Below the pieces are notes generated by a model that had not been told where the DNA came from, ran no database searches, and worked only from the letters and a program-made list of their open reading frames with translations. The position numbers were made by a program, and so were the translations under genes. Of a stretch of 9,239 nt of DNA, positions 1-5,387 are shown in pieces. The first letter of the stretch is position 1. Each line of letters begins with the position of its first letter. The stretch comes from Chloroflexota bacterium (GTDB taxonomy: Bacteria; Chloroflexota; UBA6077; JACQUR01). The stretch lies in the NCBI GenBank assembly GCA_016210245.1, contig JACQUR010000160.1:1-9239 (forward strand). Reading direction: 5' to 3'.

Positions 1-24
1 ACTACTTCTTGCGAGAGGACCACC

Positions 25-789
25 ATGGCTCGACGCATCTACGACCTGAGCATGCCGATCGATCCCGCGTACCACGCCACCCACGGGGCGAAGATCGAGT
101 ACTCGGACCACCGCGAGGGCCCGGGGCGGATGGCTCCCATGTTCGGTATCCGGCCAGAGGACATGCCGGAGGGCATGGGCAGCGCCGTGGAGGTGCTGAC
201 CCTGCGCACCCACACCGGGGCGCACATGGACGCGCCCTGGCACTACTACCCCACCTGCGGAGGCGAGCCCGCGCGGCGGATCGACGAGTTGCCGCTGGAG
301 TGGTGCATGGGCGACGGGGTGGTGCTGGACTTCCACGAGCAGCCGGCCGGATATGCCATCACTGCGGCCGACCTGCAGGCCGAGCTAGCGCGGATCGGGT
401 ACGAGCTCAAGCCGGGCGCTATCGTCTTCATCCGCACCGACGCCTACAATCGCTTCTACGAGTCGGACTACCACAAGGTCAACCCGGGCATGAGCGCCGA
501 GGCGACGCGCTGGCTGATCGGGCAGGGCATCCGGGTGATGGGCATCGACGCCTGGTCCTGGGACATCCCCCTCCACTTCCAGGGCGAGGCATTCAAGCGC
601 ACGGGCGACAAGGAGGTGCTGTGGGCCGCCCACCGAGTTGGCAAGGACCTCGAGTACTACAACCTGGAGCAGTTGGGCTACCTGGACCAACTGCCACGCT
701 CCTTCGGCTTCACTGCGTGCGTCTTCCCCATCAAGATCAAGGGCGCTGGAGGCGCCTGGGCCCGCGCCGTGGCCGTCTTCGAAGACTGA
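25..789 (+). CDS. Cyclase-family metal-dependent hydrolase (kynurenine-formamidase-like fold)
   Basis: A 254-residue protein of the cyclase/KynB-like family, whose members are soluble metal-dependent hydrolases of amides or cyclic substrates. The sequence shows the family signature at residues 63-73, His-Thr-Gly-Ala-His-Met-Asp-Ala-Pro-Trp-His; in the family H63, H67, D69 and H73 belong to the metal site. The N-terminus (IYDLSMPID) and the length also fit the family. The ATG at 25 is preceded by a purine-rich Shine-Dalgarno (GAGAGGA at 13-19). No signal peptide or membrane segment is visible. The substrate cannot be told from sequence: kynurenine formamidase is one member, but this family is wide and no tryptophan-catabolism genes lie nearby. 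It occupies the place next to rpmH where dnaA often lies. It precedes the strong rpmH promoter and is probably a separate transcription unit whose start lies outside the window. Confidence 0.87.
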   Translation: MARRIYDLSMPIDPAYHATHGAKIEYSDHREGPGRMAPMFGIRPEDMPEGMGSAVEVLTLRTHTGAHMDAPWHYYPTCGGEPARRIDELPLEWCMGDGVVLDFHEQPAGYAITAADLQAELARIGYELKPGAIVFIRTDAYNRFYESDYHKVNPGMSAEATRWLIGQGIRVMGIDAWSWDIPLHFQGEAFKRTGDKEVLWAAHRVGKDLEYYNLEQLGYLDQLPRSFGFTACVFPIKIKGAGGAWARAVAVFED

Positions 790-815
790 CACGCCATACC
801 CGCAGTCCTCCTGGT

Positions 816-845
816 TTGACGCCCCATTTCGCCCGCCTCTATAAT
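816..845 (+). promoter_or_regulatory. Sigma-70-type promoter of the rpmH operon
   Basis: TTGACG at 816-821 (5 of 6 to the -35 consensus) and TATAAT at 840-845 (perfect -10) are separated by 18 bp. The hexamers sit in a short A/T-richer patch between the cyclase stop (789) and the rpmH start (873). A start site near 852 would leave a leader of about 20 nt with the rpmH Shine-Dalgarno. It probably drives the overlapping gene run that follows. Confidence 0.82.
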
Positions 846-872
846 TCCAACAGGTCTAAACTGGGGGAGAGT

Positions 873-1013
873 GTGCCTAAGCGAACCTACCAACCCAAGC
901 GCGTGCCGCGTCGGCGTGAGCACGGCTTCCTGAAGCGCATGAGCTCGCCGGGCGGCCGAGAGGTGCTCCACCGCCGCCGTCTGAAGGGCCGGAAGCGGCT
1001 CACGGTCGTCTAG
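873..1013 (+). CDS. rpmH: 50S ribosomal protein L34
   Basis: L34 is a small, very basic protein of the large ribosomal subunit. The 46-residue product has the full family pattern: KRTYQPKRVPRRREHGFLKRM near the N-terminus, then a Ser-Ser-Pro-Gly-Gly-Arg segment and a Lys/Arg-rich C-terminus ending GRKRLTVV. The length is typical for L34. The start is GTG at 873, giving the usual Met-Pro-Lys-Arg N-terminus, with a GGGGGAG ribosome-binding site at 863-869. A much longer frame-compatible ORF begins upstream, but it overlaps the cyclase and does not resemble L34 before this GTG. It is the first gene after the strong promoter at 816-845 and is followed, as in most bacteria, by rnpA. Confidence 0.97.
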   Translation: MPKRTYQPKRVPRRREHGFLKRMSSPGGREVLHRRRLKGRKRLTVV

Positions 1014-1052
1014 CCTCGGGCCTGCTGCGAGGCTGGAGCGAGAGGGGCACCG

Positions 1053-1078
1053 CTTGGCGCACGGAGGCGAGCGCCAGG
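1053..1078 (+). promoter_or_regulatory. Possible hairpin in the rnpA translation-initiation region
   Basis: Bases 1053-1060 pair with 1071-1078 (8 bp, one G-U) around a 10-nt loop that displays GGAGG (1063-1067). The rnpA GTG is at 1085. The loop Shine-Dalgarno is too far away in linear distance (17 nt), while a weaker AGGCGG (1076-1081) is partly in the stem. The hairpin is visible by eye; any control of rnpA translation is inference. Confidence 0.3.
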
Positions 1079-1084
1079 CGGCTG

Positions 1085-1432
1085 GTGAAGCGAGAGTTCC
1101 GTCTTCGAAAGACCGCGGATTTCCAGCGGGTGCGTGCCGGCAAGCAGTCGTGGGCGCACCCGCTGTTGGTGCTGTATGTGGCCCCCAGTGACGTGGGCCT
1201 GACCCGCGCGGGTATCGTGGTCGGCAAGCGCGTGGGTGGCGCAGTGGTGCGCAATCGCGTGCGTCGGCGCATCCGTGAGGCGCTTCGCCTGCGCCACGCG
1301 GACTTGCCCCCGGGCTACGACCTGGTGTTCATCGCTCGCGAGCCCAGCGCTCGAGCCGCGTGGTCCGAGCTCCGCGCGGCGGTGGATCGACTGTTGCGCA
1401 GAGCGAAGCTGCTTAAGCAATTCAATTCATGA
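1085..1432 (+). CDS. rnpA: Ribonuclease P protein component
   Basis: RnpA is the small basic subunit of RNase P, which binds the catalytic RNA and the 5' leader of pre-tRNA. The 115-residue product begins with the family pattern REFRLRKTADFQRVRAGK and carries the hallmark RNR-type motif VVRNRVRRRIREALR near residues 54-68, followed by DLVFIARE. Length is typical. GTG at 1085 is the only ATG/GTG/TTG in this frame between the upstream stop (917-919) and the conserved core. The frame is therefore open back into rpmH, but without a usable start. The ribosome-binding region is poor or structured (see the hairpin at 1053-1078). The gene overlaps yidD by 4 bases (ATGA), which suggests translational coupling. 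The rpmH-rnpA pair is one of the most conserved bacterial gene orders. Confidence 0.96.
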   Translation: MKREFRLRKTADFQRVRAGKQSWAHPLLVLYVAPSDVGLTRAGIVVGKRVGGAVVRNRVRRRIREALRLRHADLPPGYDLVFIAREPSARAAWSELRAAVDRLLRRAKLLKQFNS

Positions 1433-1656
1433 AGAGGATCGTCCTGCTGCTCATCGGCGGGTATCAGACGCTGCTCTCGCCCGTGCTGCCGCCTGCCTGC
1501 CGCTACTGGCCCTCCTGCTCCCGCTACGCCGCCGAGGCCATCGAGCGCTTCGGGGTGCGGGAGGGAGGCTGGCTGGCGCTCAAGCGCCTGGCCCGCTGCC
1601 ACCCCTTCCACCCTGGCGGGATCGACCCGGTGCCCGACGTGGCGACGCGGCGCTGA
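1429..1656 (+). CDS. yidD: Membrane protein insertion efficiency factor YidD
   Basis: YidD is a small, peripherally membrane-associated protein that assists YidC/Sec-dependent insertion of membrane proteins. The 75-residue product shows the complete family signature: an amphipathic N-terminus (residues 1-20), the motif CRYWPSCSRYAAEAIERFG at about residues 24-42 with its paired cysteines, and RCHPFHPGGIDPVP near residues 56-69. ATG at 1429 overlaps the rnpA stop codon (ATGA), so ribosomes finishing rnpA can reinitiate. It is the only gene of the rpmH-parA run that starts with ATG. The stop is followed 11 bases later by yidC, its functional partner. Confidence 0.96.
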   Translation: MKRIVLLLIGGYQTLLSPVLPPACRYWPSCSRYAAEAIERFGVREGGWLALKRLARCHPFHPGGIDPVPDVATRR

Positions 1657-1667
1657 TTGGAGGAACC

Positions 1668-2546
1668 TTGGACTTCGGAACACTTTTCGACACGCTGCTT
1701 GTCCACCCGATGATGGCCGGGCTCATGTGGCTGGCCGGCGTCACGGGCAGCGCCGGCCTGGCGATCATCATCTTCACCGTGCTCATCCGCGGCCTGATGC
1801 TGCCGCTGGGCGTCTACCAGAGCAAGTCTCAGAAGGCGATGATGGCCGTGCAGCCCGAGCTGAAGGCCATCCAGAAGAAATATGCGAAGGACCGCGAGCG
1901 GCTGACCCAGGAGACCATGCGGCTGTACAAGGAGCACGGGGTCAACCCGGCCTCCGGGTGCCTGCCGATGGTCCTGCAGTTGCCCGTCTTCTACGGTCTC
2001 TACTGGGCGCTGACCAACCTCGGCAAAGCGGACACGCCGGGGGCGGAGGCCTTCCAGGCGCCCTTCCTGTGGCTCGCGAGCCTGGCCCATCCCGACGTTT
2101 TCCACCTGCCCTTCGATGCCGGGCTGGCCGTGCCGGCCCTGCCGGGCATTCTGCCGCTGTTCATGGCCGGCAGTCAGTACTTCATGTCCAAGATGATGCA
2201 GATGCCGGCCACCGATCCGCAGATGCAGAGCATGAACCGCATGATGACCATGTTCATGCCGCTCATGCTGCTCTTCTTTGGCGTCAACTTCCCCTCCGGT
2301 CTGGTGCTCTACTGGGCGGTTAGCAACGTCTTCAGCGTCGTCCAGCAGGGCTTCGTCACCGGCTGGGGACCGCTCCTGCCGAGTAGGCAGCGCGCCGACG
2401 GCGTCGTGCCCAACGGCGTCGCCAGCGGATTGGCAGCGGCCAGCACCGAGGTCGCAGCCGAGCCCGCACTGAACGGCGTGGACCAGCCCCGGCGGAGCGT
2501 CAAAACTGCGAGAGGGGCGAGAGGAAGGAAACGTGGAAAACGTTGA
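1668..2546 (+). CDS. yidC: Membrane protein insertase YidC/Oxa1
   Basis: YidC inserts and folds inner-membrane proteins, alone or with SecYEG. This is the short form (292 residues) without the large periplasmic domain of proteobacterial YidC. The start is TTG at 1668, set by a GGAGGA ribosome-binding site at 1659-1664; the frame is open further upstream but there it overlaps yidD. Visible features are a first membrane segment around residues 29-48 containing Arg41, the family's conserved groove arginine; a charged cytoplasmic helical hairpin around 57-92; NPASGCLPMVLQLPVFYGLY (93-112) leading the second membrane segment; further hydrophobic segments near 153-172 and 195-228; and a low-complexity tail ending in a strongly basic stretch (RGRKRGKR), which in the family contacts the ribosome. 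No lipobox cysteine is seen. It overlaps jag by 14 bases. Confidence 0.96.
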   Translation: MDFGTLFDTLLVHPMMAGLMWLAGVTGSAGLAIIIFTVLIRGLMLPLGVYQSKSQKAMMAVQPELKAIQKKYAKDRERLTQETMRLYKEHGVNPASGCLPMVLQLPVFYGLYWALTNLGKADTPGAEAFQAPFLWLASLAHPDVFHLPFDAGLAVPALPGILPLFMAGSQYFMSKMMQMPATDPQMQSMNRMMTMFMPLMLLFFGVNFPSGLVLYWAVSNVFSVVQQGFVTGWGPLLPSRQRADGVVPNGVASGLAAASTEVAAEPALNGVDQPRRSVKTARGARGRKRGKR

Positions 2547-3174
2547 GGCCACCGGCCGCACGGTGGACGAGGCGGTCGCCAAGGCGCTGGCCAAGTTAGG
2601 GCGCGCGCGGGATGAGGTCGAGGTGACCGTCCTGGTGGAAGGCACCCGCGGTATCCTGGGCATCGGAGCGGAGGAGGCGCGGGTGCGGGTCCGCCGCCGC
2701 GAGCCGGAGGGCGAACTGGTGGGGGTGGCCAGGGAGACGCTCCAGCGCCTGCTCGACTTGATGGACATGCCCGGCCAGGTCACGGTCACCCAGGTCGAGG
2801 AGGACGCCCGGCCCCCCAGCGTCTCGCTCAGCATCCGCGGGGAGTACATGGGCATCCTCATCGGCCGCCACGGCGAGACCCTGGCCGCCCTCCAGTTCCT
2901 GCTGGGCCTGATGATCAATCGGCGCGTCGGACACTGGGTCCGGGTGGTCGTCGACGTGGAGGGCTACCGCGAACGGCGCGAGCGGGTGCTGCGCGAGATC
3001 GCCTATCGTGCCGCCGAGCGCGCCCAACGCTACCGCCAGTCGGTGGTCATGGAGCCGATGATCCCGAGCGAGCGGCGGGTCATCCATCTCACCTTGCAAG
3101 ACCATCCCTACGTGGGAACCCACAGCATCGGCGAGGGGGAGAGCCGTCGCGTTGTCGTCGAGCCCAAGCACTGA
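2533..3174 (+). CDS. jag: Jag/KhpB-type KH-R3H RNA-binding protein
   Basis: Jag (KhpB/EloR) is a cytoplasmic RNA-binding protein encoded next to yidC in many bacteria; in streptococci and relatives it affects cell elongation and division. The 213-residue product has all three parts: a Jag-N domain (about residues 2-55, VEATGRTVDEAV then GILGIGAEEARVRVR); a KH domain (about 96-142) with its GxxG loop as GRHG at 111-114; and a C-terminal R3H domain (about 145-211) with the Arg-x-x-x-His core at R181/H185 (ERRVIHLTL). The start is GTG at 2533, inside the end of yidC, with purine-rich GAGGAAGGA just upstream. The 14-base overlap with yidC and a 23-base overlap with the next gene imply co-translation. 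Confidence 0.95.
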   Translation: MENVEATGRTVDEAVAKALAKLGRARDEVEVTVLVEGTRGILGIGAEEARVRVRRREPEGELVGVARETLQRLLDLMDMPGQVTVTQVEEDARPPSVSLSIRGEYMGILIGRHGETLAALQFLLGLMINRRVGHWVRVVVDVEGYRERRERVLREIAYRAAERAQRYRQSVVMEPMIPSERRVIHLTLQDHPYVGTHSIGEGESRRVVVEPKH

Positions 3175-4018
3175 CACGATCGACCTGCTCGTCATCGGGC
3201 ACGTCACCGAGGACTACCTGGACGGGCGCGCCGTGCTGGGCGGCACTGCCACCTACGCCTCCCTGGCCGCCCACCGCCTGGGCGCGCGCGTGGCCGTGCT
3301 GACCAGCGCCGGCTGGGAGCCGGGCCTGGTCGACCTGCTGCGCGGCATCCGGGTCGCCCGCCTGGCCGCGGGCGCGACCACCCGCTTCCAGAACCACTAC
3401 CAGGACGGGCGGCGCGTGCAGCACATCCAGGCCCTGGCCGAGCCGCTGGCCTTCACCCACCTGCTGCCGGAATGGCGCCGCGCGCCCATGGTGCTGATCG
3501 CGCCCGTGGCCCACGAGCTCGAGCCCGAGCTCGTCTCCTGCTTCCCCTCCGCGCTGCTCGGGGTGACACCCCAGGGCTGGATGCGCGGCTGGGACCGCCA
3601 GGGCCGGGTGCGCCCGATCCCCTGGGAGGAGGGCGCCGAGCCGGTGCTTCAGCGCGCGGACGCGACCATCTTCAGTGAGGAGGACGTGGCCGAGCCAGGC
3701 CAGGTCGAGCGCTACGCTGCCCAGGCCCGGCTGCTGGTGGTGACCCTCGGACGCCGGGGCGCGCGGGTGTACCACCAGGGGCACACCTACCACTCGCCGG
3801 CCTTCAAGCCGGAGCGGGAGGTGGATCCGACCGGCGCGGGCGACGCGTTCGCCGCCACGTTCCTGCTCCGCCTGCACGAGACGCAGGACCCCAACGCCAG
3901 CGCCGACTACGCCAACTGCGTGGCCTCCTTCGTGGTCGAGCAGCCCGGCCCGGCCGGGATCCCCACGCGCGACCAGGTGGAGGCGCGCTGGCAGGCCGGG
4001 GCGCGGCTGGAGCCGTGA
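3152..4018 (+). CDS. PfkB/ribokinase-family carbohydrate kinase, substrate unknown
   Basis: A 288-residue member of the ribokinase/PfkB superfamily, which transfers phosphate from ATP to a sugar or nucleoside hydroxyl. The C-terminal signature is clear: DPTGAGDAFAATF at residues 225-237, where D231 is the expected catalytic base and the Gly-Ala-Gly forms the anion hole. The N-terminal sugar-binding region (LGGTATYASLAAHRLG, 29-44) is a variant in which the usual Asn after the GG pair is replaced, so substrate prediction is unsafe. The start is taken as TTG at 3152, which overlaps jag by 23 bases and has GAGGGGGA at 3133-3140 upstream; the next in-frame starts lie inside the conserved core. 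Its GTGA overlap with parA places it firmly in the operon. A role linked to envelope or cofactor metabolism is possible but not shown by the sequence. Confidence 0.88.
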   Translation: MSSSPSTDTIDLLVIGHVTEDYLDGRAVLGGTATYASLAAHRLGARVAVLTSAGWEPGLVDLLRGIRVARLAAGATTRFQNHYQDGRRVQHIQALAEPLAFTHLLPEWRRAPMVLIAPVAHELEPELVSCFPSALLGVTPQGWMRGWDRQGRVRPIPWEEGAEPVLQRADATIFSEEDVAEPGQVERYAAQARLLVVTLGRRGARVYHQGHTYHSPAFKPEREVDPTGAGDAFAATFLLRLHETQDPNASADYANCVASFVVEQPGPAGIPTRDQVEARWQAGARLEP

Positions 4019-4782
4019 GCCCGGTCATCGCCGTGGTGAACCAGAAAGGGGGGGTGGGCAAGACCACCACCGCCGTCAACCTGGGCGCCTACCTGGCAGT
4101 CCGCAAGCGTGTCCTGCTGGTGGACCTCGATCCTCAGGCCAACGCGACCAGCTCGCTGGGCGTGGACTGGCGCGCCCTGGAGCGCTCCACTTACGAAGTG
4201 CTGCTGGGCCAGGCAGCGCTGCGCGAGGCGATCGTGCCGACCAGCCAGCCGCGCCTCTGGCTCGCTCCCGCCGTGCGGTCGCTGGCCGGCGCCCAGGTGG
4301 AGCTGGCGAGCGCGCCGCAGGGACGGGAGACCCGCCTGCGCGCCGCCCTGCGCCCGCTGGTCGCCGAGTACGACCTGGTGCTCATCGATTGCCCGCCCTC
4401 CCTGGGGCTACTCACGGTCAACGCCCTGGCCGCGGCCAGCCGGGTCGTGGTGCCGGTCCAGTGCGAGTACCTGGCCCTGGAGGGCCTGGGCCAGCTCATG
4501 GACACCCTGGACCTGGTGCGCGAGCAGCTCAACCCGGGCCTGGCGTTGCTGGGCATCCTGCTGACCATGTACGACGCGCGCACCAACCTGGCCAACCAGG
4601 TGGTGGCGGAGGTGCGCGCCCACTTCCCCAGCGCCACGTTCGAGAGTATCATTCCTCGCTCGGTACGCCTGTCGGAGGCGCCCAGCTACGGCAAGCCGAT
4701 GCTGGAGTACGCCCCCACCTCGCGGGGCGCCCTGGCCTACGCAGCTCTGGCGGAGGAGCTGCTGAGACGAGTTGACAGTTAA
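4015..4782 (+). CDS. parA: Chromosome-partitioning ATPase ParA/Soj
   Basis: ParA is a Walker-type ATPase that binds nucleoid DNA as an ATP dimer and drives origin segregation together with ParB on parS sites. The 255-residue product has the deviant Walker A KGGVGKTT at residues 11-18 with the signature lysine K11, the A' motif DLDPQANAT at 37-45, and Walker B LVLIDCPPSLG at 120-130 (D124). The short N-terminus without a helix-turn-helix domain fits the chromosomal Soj type. GTG at 4015 overlaps the kinase stop as GTGA; only a weak CTGGAG precedes it, so translation is probably coupled. The last residues (Val-Asp-Ser) and the TAA stop are formed by the heptamer repeat array that begins at 4772. 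The ancestral 3' end was therefore probably altered by the insertion. Confidence 0.96.
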   Translation: MSPVIAVVNQKGGVGKTTTAVNLGAYLAVRKRVLLVDLDPQANATSSLGVDWRALERSTYEVLLGQAALREAIVPTSQPRLWLAPAVRSLAGAQVELASAPQGRETRLRAALRPLVAEYDLVLIDCPPSLGLLTVNALAAASRVVVPVQCEYLALEGLGQLMDTLDLVREQLNPGLALLGILLTMYDARTNLANQVVAEVRAHFPSATFESIIPRSVRLSEAPSYGKPMLEYAPTSRGALAYAALAEELLRRVDS

Positions 4783-4863
4783 CAGTCGACAGTCGACAGT
4801 CGAGAGTTCGAGGAAAGGGAGTTAACAGTCGACAGTCGACAGTCGAGAGTTCGAGGAAAGGGA
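4772..4863 (+). repeat. Heptamer array, including a perfect 43-bp tandem duplication
   Basis: From 4772 the sequence runs in 7-bp units of the type TCGACAG/TTAACAG/TCGAGAG, followed by a non-repetitive tail TTCGAGGAAAGGGAG. The block 4778-4820 is repeated exactly at 4821-4863 (43 bp, no mismatches seen). The first copy contains the parA stop codon. A 26-bp stretch (4778-4803 and 4821-4846) recurs exactly, in inverted orientation, at 5361-5386 on the other side of the S23 gene. Confidence 0.93.
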
Positions 4864-4940
4864 GTTGACTGTCGGCGGTTGACAACCGGAACATCGTTGC
4901 ACTACTTCTCGCCGATTTCGGCAGACGGGAGGCGAAGGGA

Positions 4941-5300
4941 ATGCAGCGATTCACCGATCTCAAGGTCTGGCAGCGGAGCCATGCACTGGTGTTGGCGATC
5001 TATGAGCTGACGGCGAGCTTTCCGGGGGAGGAGCGCTTCGGATTGGTTTCGCAATTGCGGCGAGCTGCGGCCTCGGTGCCAACGAACATCGCGGAGGGGT
5101 CCAAGCGACAGCATGGCCAGGACTATGCTCGGTTTCTAAACATCTCGGAGGGGTCGTTGGCGGAGGCCGACTACCTCCTGCTGCTGAGCCGCGATCTCGG
5201 CTATGCCCCGGCGGACACTGTGGAGCGACTATCAAGTGTCGTTGAAGAGATCGCGCGCATGCTACATTCGCTACGCATGAGGGTGGAAAGTGAGGGCTGA
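4941..5300 (+). CDS. Four-helix-bundle protein of the S23/IVP family
   Basis: A 119-residue protein of the S23 ribosomal/intervening-sequence family, first seen as ORFs within 23S rRNA intervening sequences (Leptospira, Coxiella) and also found free in many genomes. Its molecular role is unknown; members form homopentameric four-helix bundles, and the Avd protein of diversity-generating retroelements is a structural relative. Family hallmarks are present: FTDLKVWQRSHAL near residues 4-16, FPGEERFGLVSQLRRAAASV at about 27-46, then Pro-Thr-Asn-Ile-Ala-Glu-Gly, and FLNISEGSLAEADYLLLLSRDLGY at about 65-88. The start is ATG at 4941, with GGGAGG at 4927-4932. By hand count about 32 of 119 codons end in A or T, roughly twice the rate at the start of parB, which suggests a different origin. 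It lies between parA and parB, flanked by inverted repeats. No retroelement or rRNA is in the window. Confidence 0.92.
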   Translation: MQRFTDLKVWQRSHALVLAIYELTASFPGEERFGLVSQLRRAAASVPTNIAEGSKRQHGQDYARFLNISEGSLAEADYLLLLSRDLGYAPADTVERLSSVVEEIARMLHSLRMRVESEG

Positions 5301-5305
5301 GAGAG

Positions 5306-5386
5306 TCGACAGTCAACAGTCGACAGTCAACAGTCGGCAGCGACTGTCGGCTGCTAACTGTCGACTGTCGACTGTCGACTGTTAAC
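5306..5386. repeat. Inverted heptamer array between the S23 gene and parB
   Basis: Five units in forward orientation (TCGACAG, TCAACAG and a TCGGCAG variant; 5306-5340) are followed, after 3 bases, by six units in reverse orientation (CTGTCGG, CTGCTAA, three CTGTCGA, CTGTTAA; 5344-5385), all in exact 7-bp register. The two halves can fold on each other. The reverse half can alternatively pair with the array upstream of the S23 gene. The array ends one base before the parB ATG, leaving no room for a normal ribosome-binding site. Confidence 0.93.
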
Positions 5387-5387
5387 T

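Larger units (their letters stand above)
4772..5386 (+). mobile_element. Putative S23/IVP cassette bounded by inverted heptamer arrays
   Basis: A four-helix-bundle (S23-type) gene with its own ribosome-binding site is enclosed by arrays of the same 7-bp unit in opposite orientations, with 26 bp of exact inverted identity (4821-4846 against 5361-5386). It separates parA from parB, which are normally adjacent or overlapping. Together this looks like an inserted unit. S23 ORFs are known from intervening sequences of 23S rRNA, where the ORF sits in the loop of a long stem; the layout here is the same in outline. No transposase, no clear target-site duplication and no rRNA are present, so mobility is inference. 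Confidence 0.4.

Noticed and set aside
9..872. Extension of the rpmH frame upstream to position 9
   Set aside because: It overlaps the cyclase in another frame, shows no L34 similarity and ignores the clear GTG with its ribosome-binding site at 873.
1524..2918. A 464-codon - strand open frame across yidC and jag
   Set aside because: No recognisable domain, and it is fully antisense to two conserved genes.
4778..4863. Possible short CRISPR-like array
   Set aside because: The 43-bp units are contiguous, with no unique spacers and no cas genes nearby.
4879..4908. Promoter for the S23 gene with a perfect TTGACA at 4879-4884
   Set aside because: No acceptable -10 hexamer at 16-18 bp spacing (CTACTT or TACTTC at best), and the TTGAC core arises from the heptamer sequence.
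4941..5300. Diversity-generating retroelement accessory protein (Avd)
   Set aside because: The fold is related, but no reverse transcriptase, template repeat or variable repeat occurs in the window; the sequence fits the S23/IVP family better.
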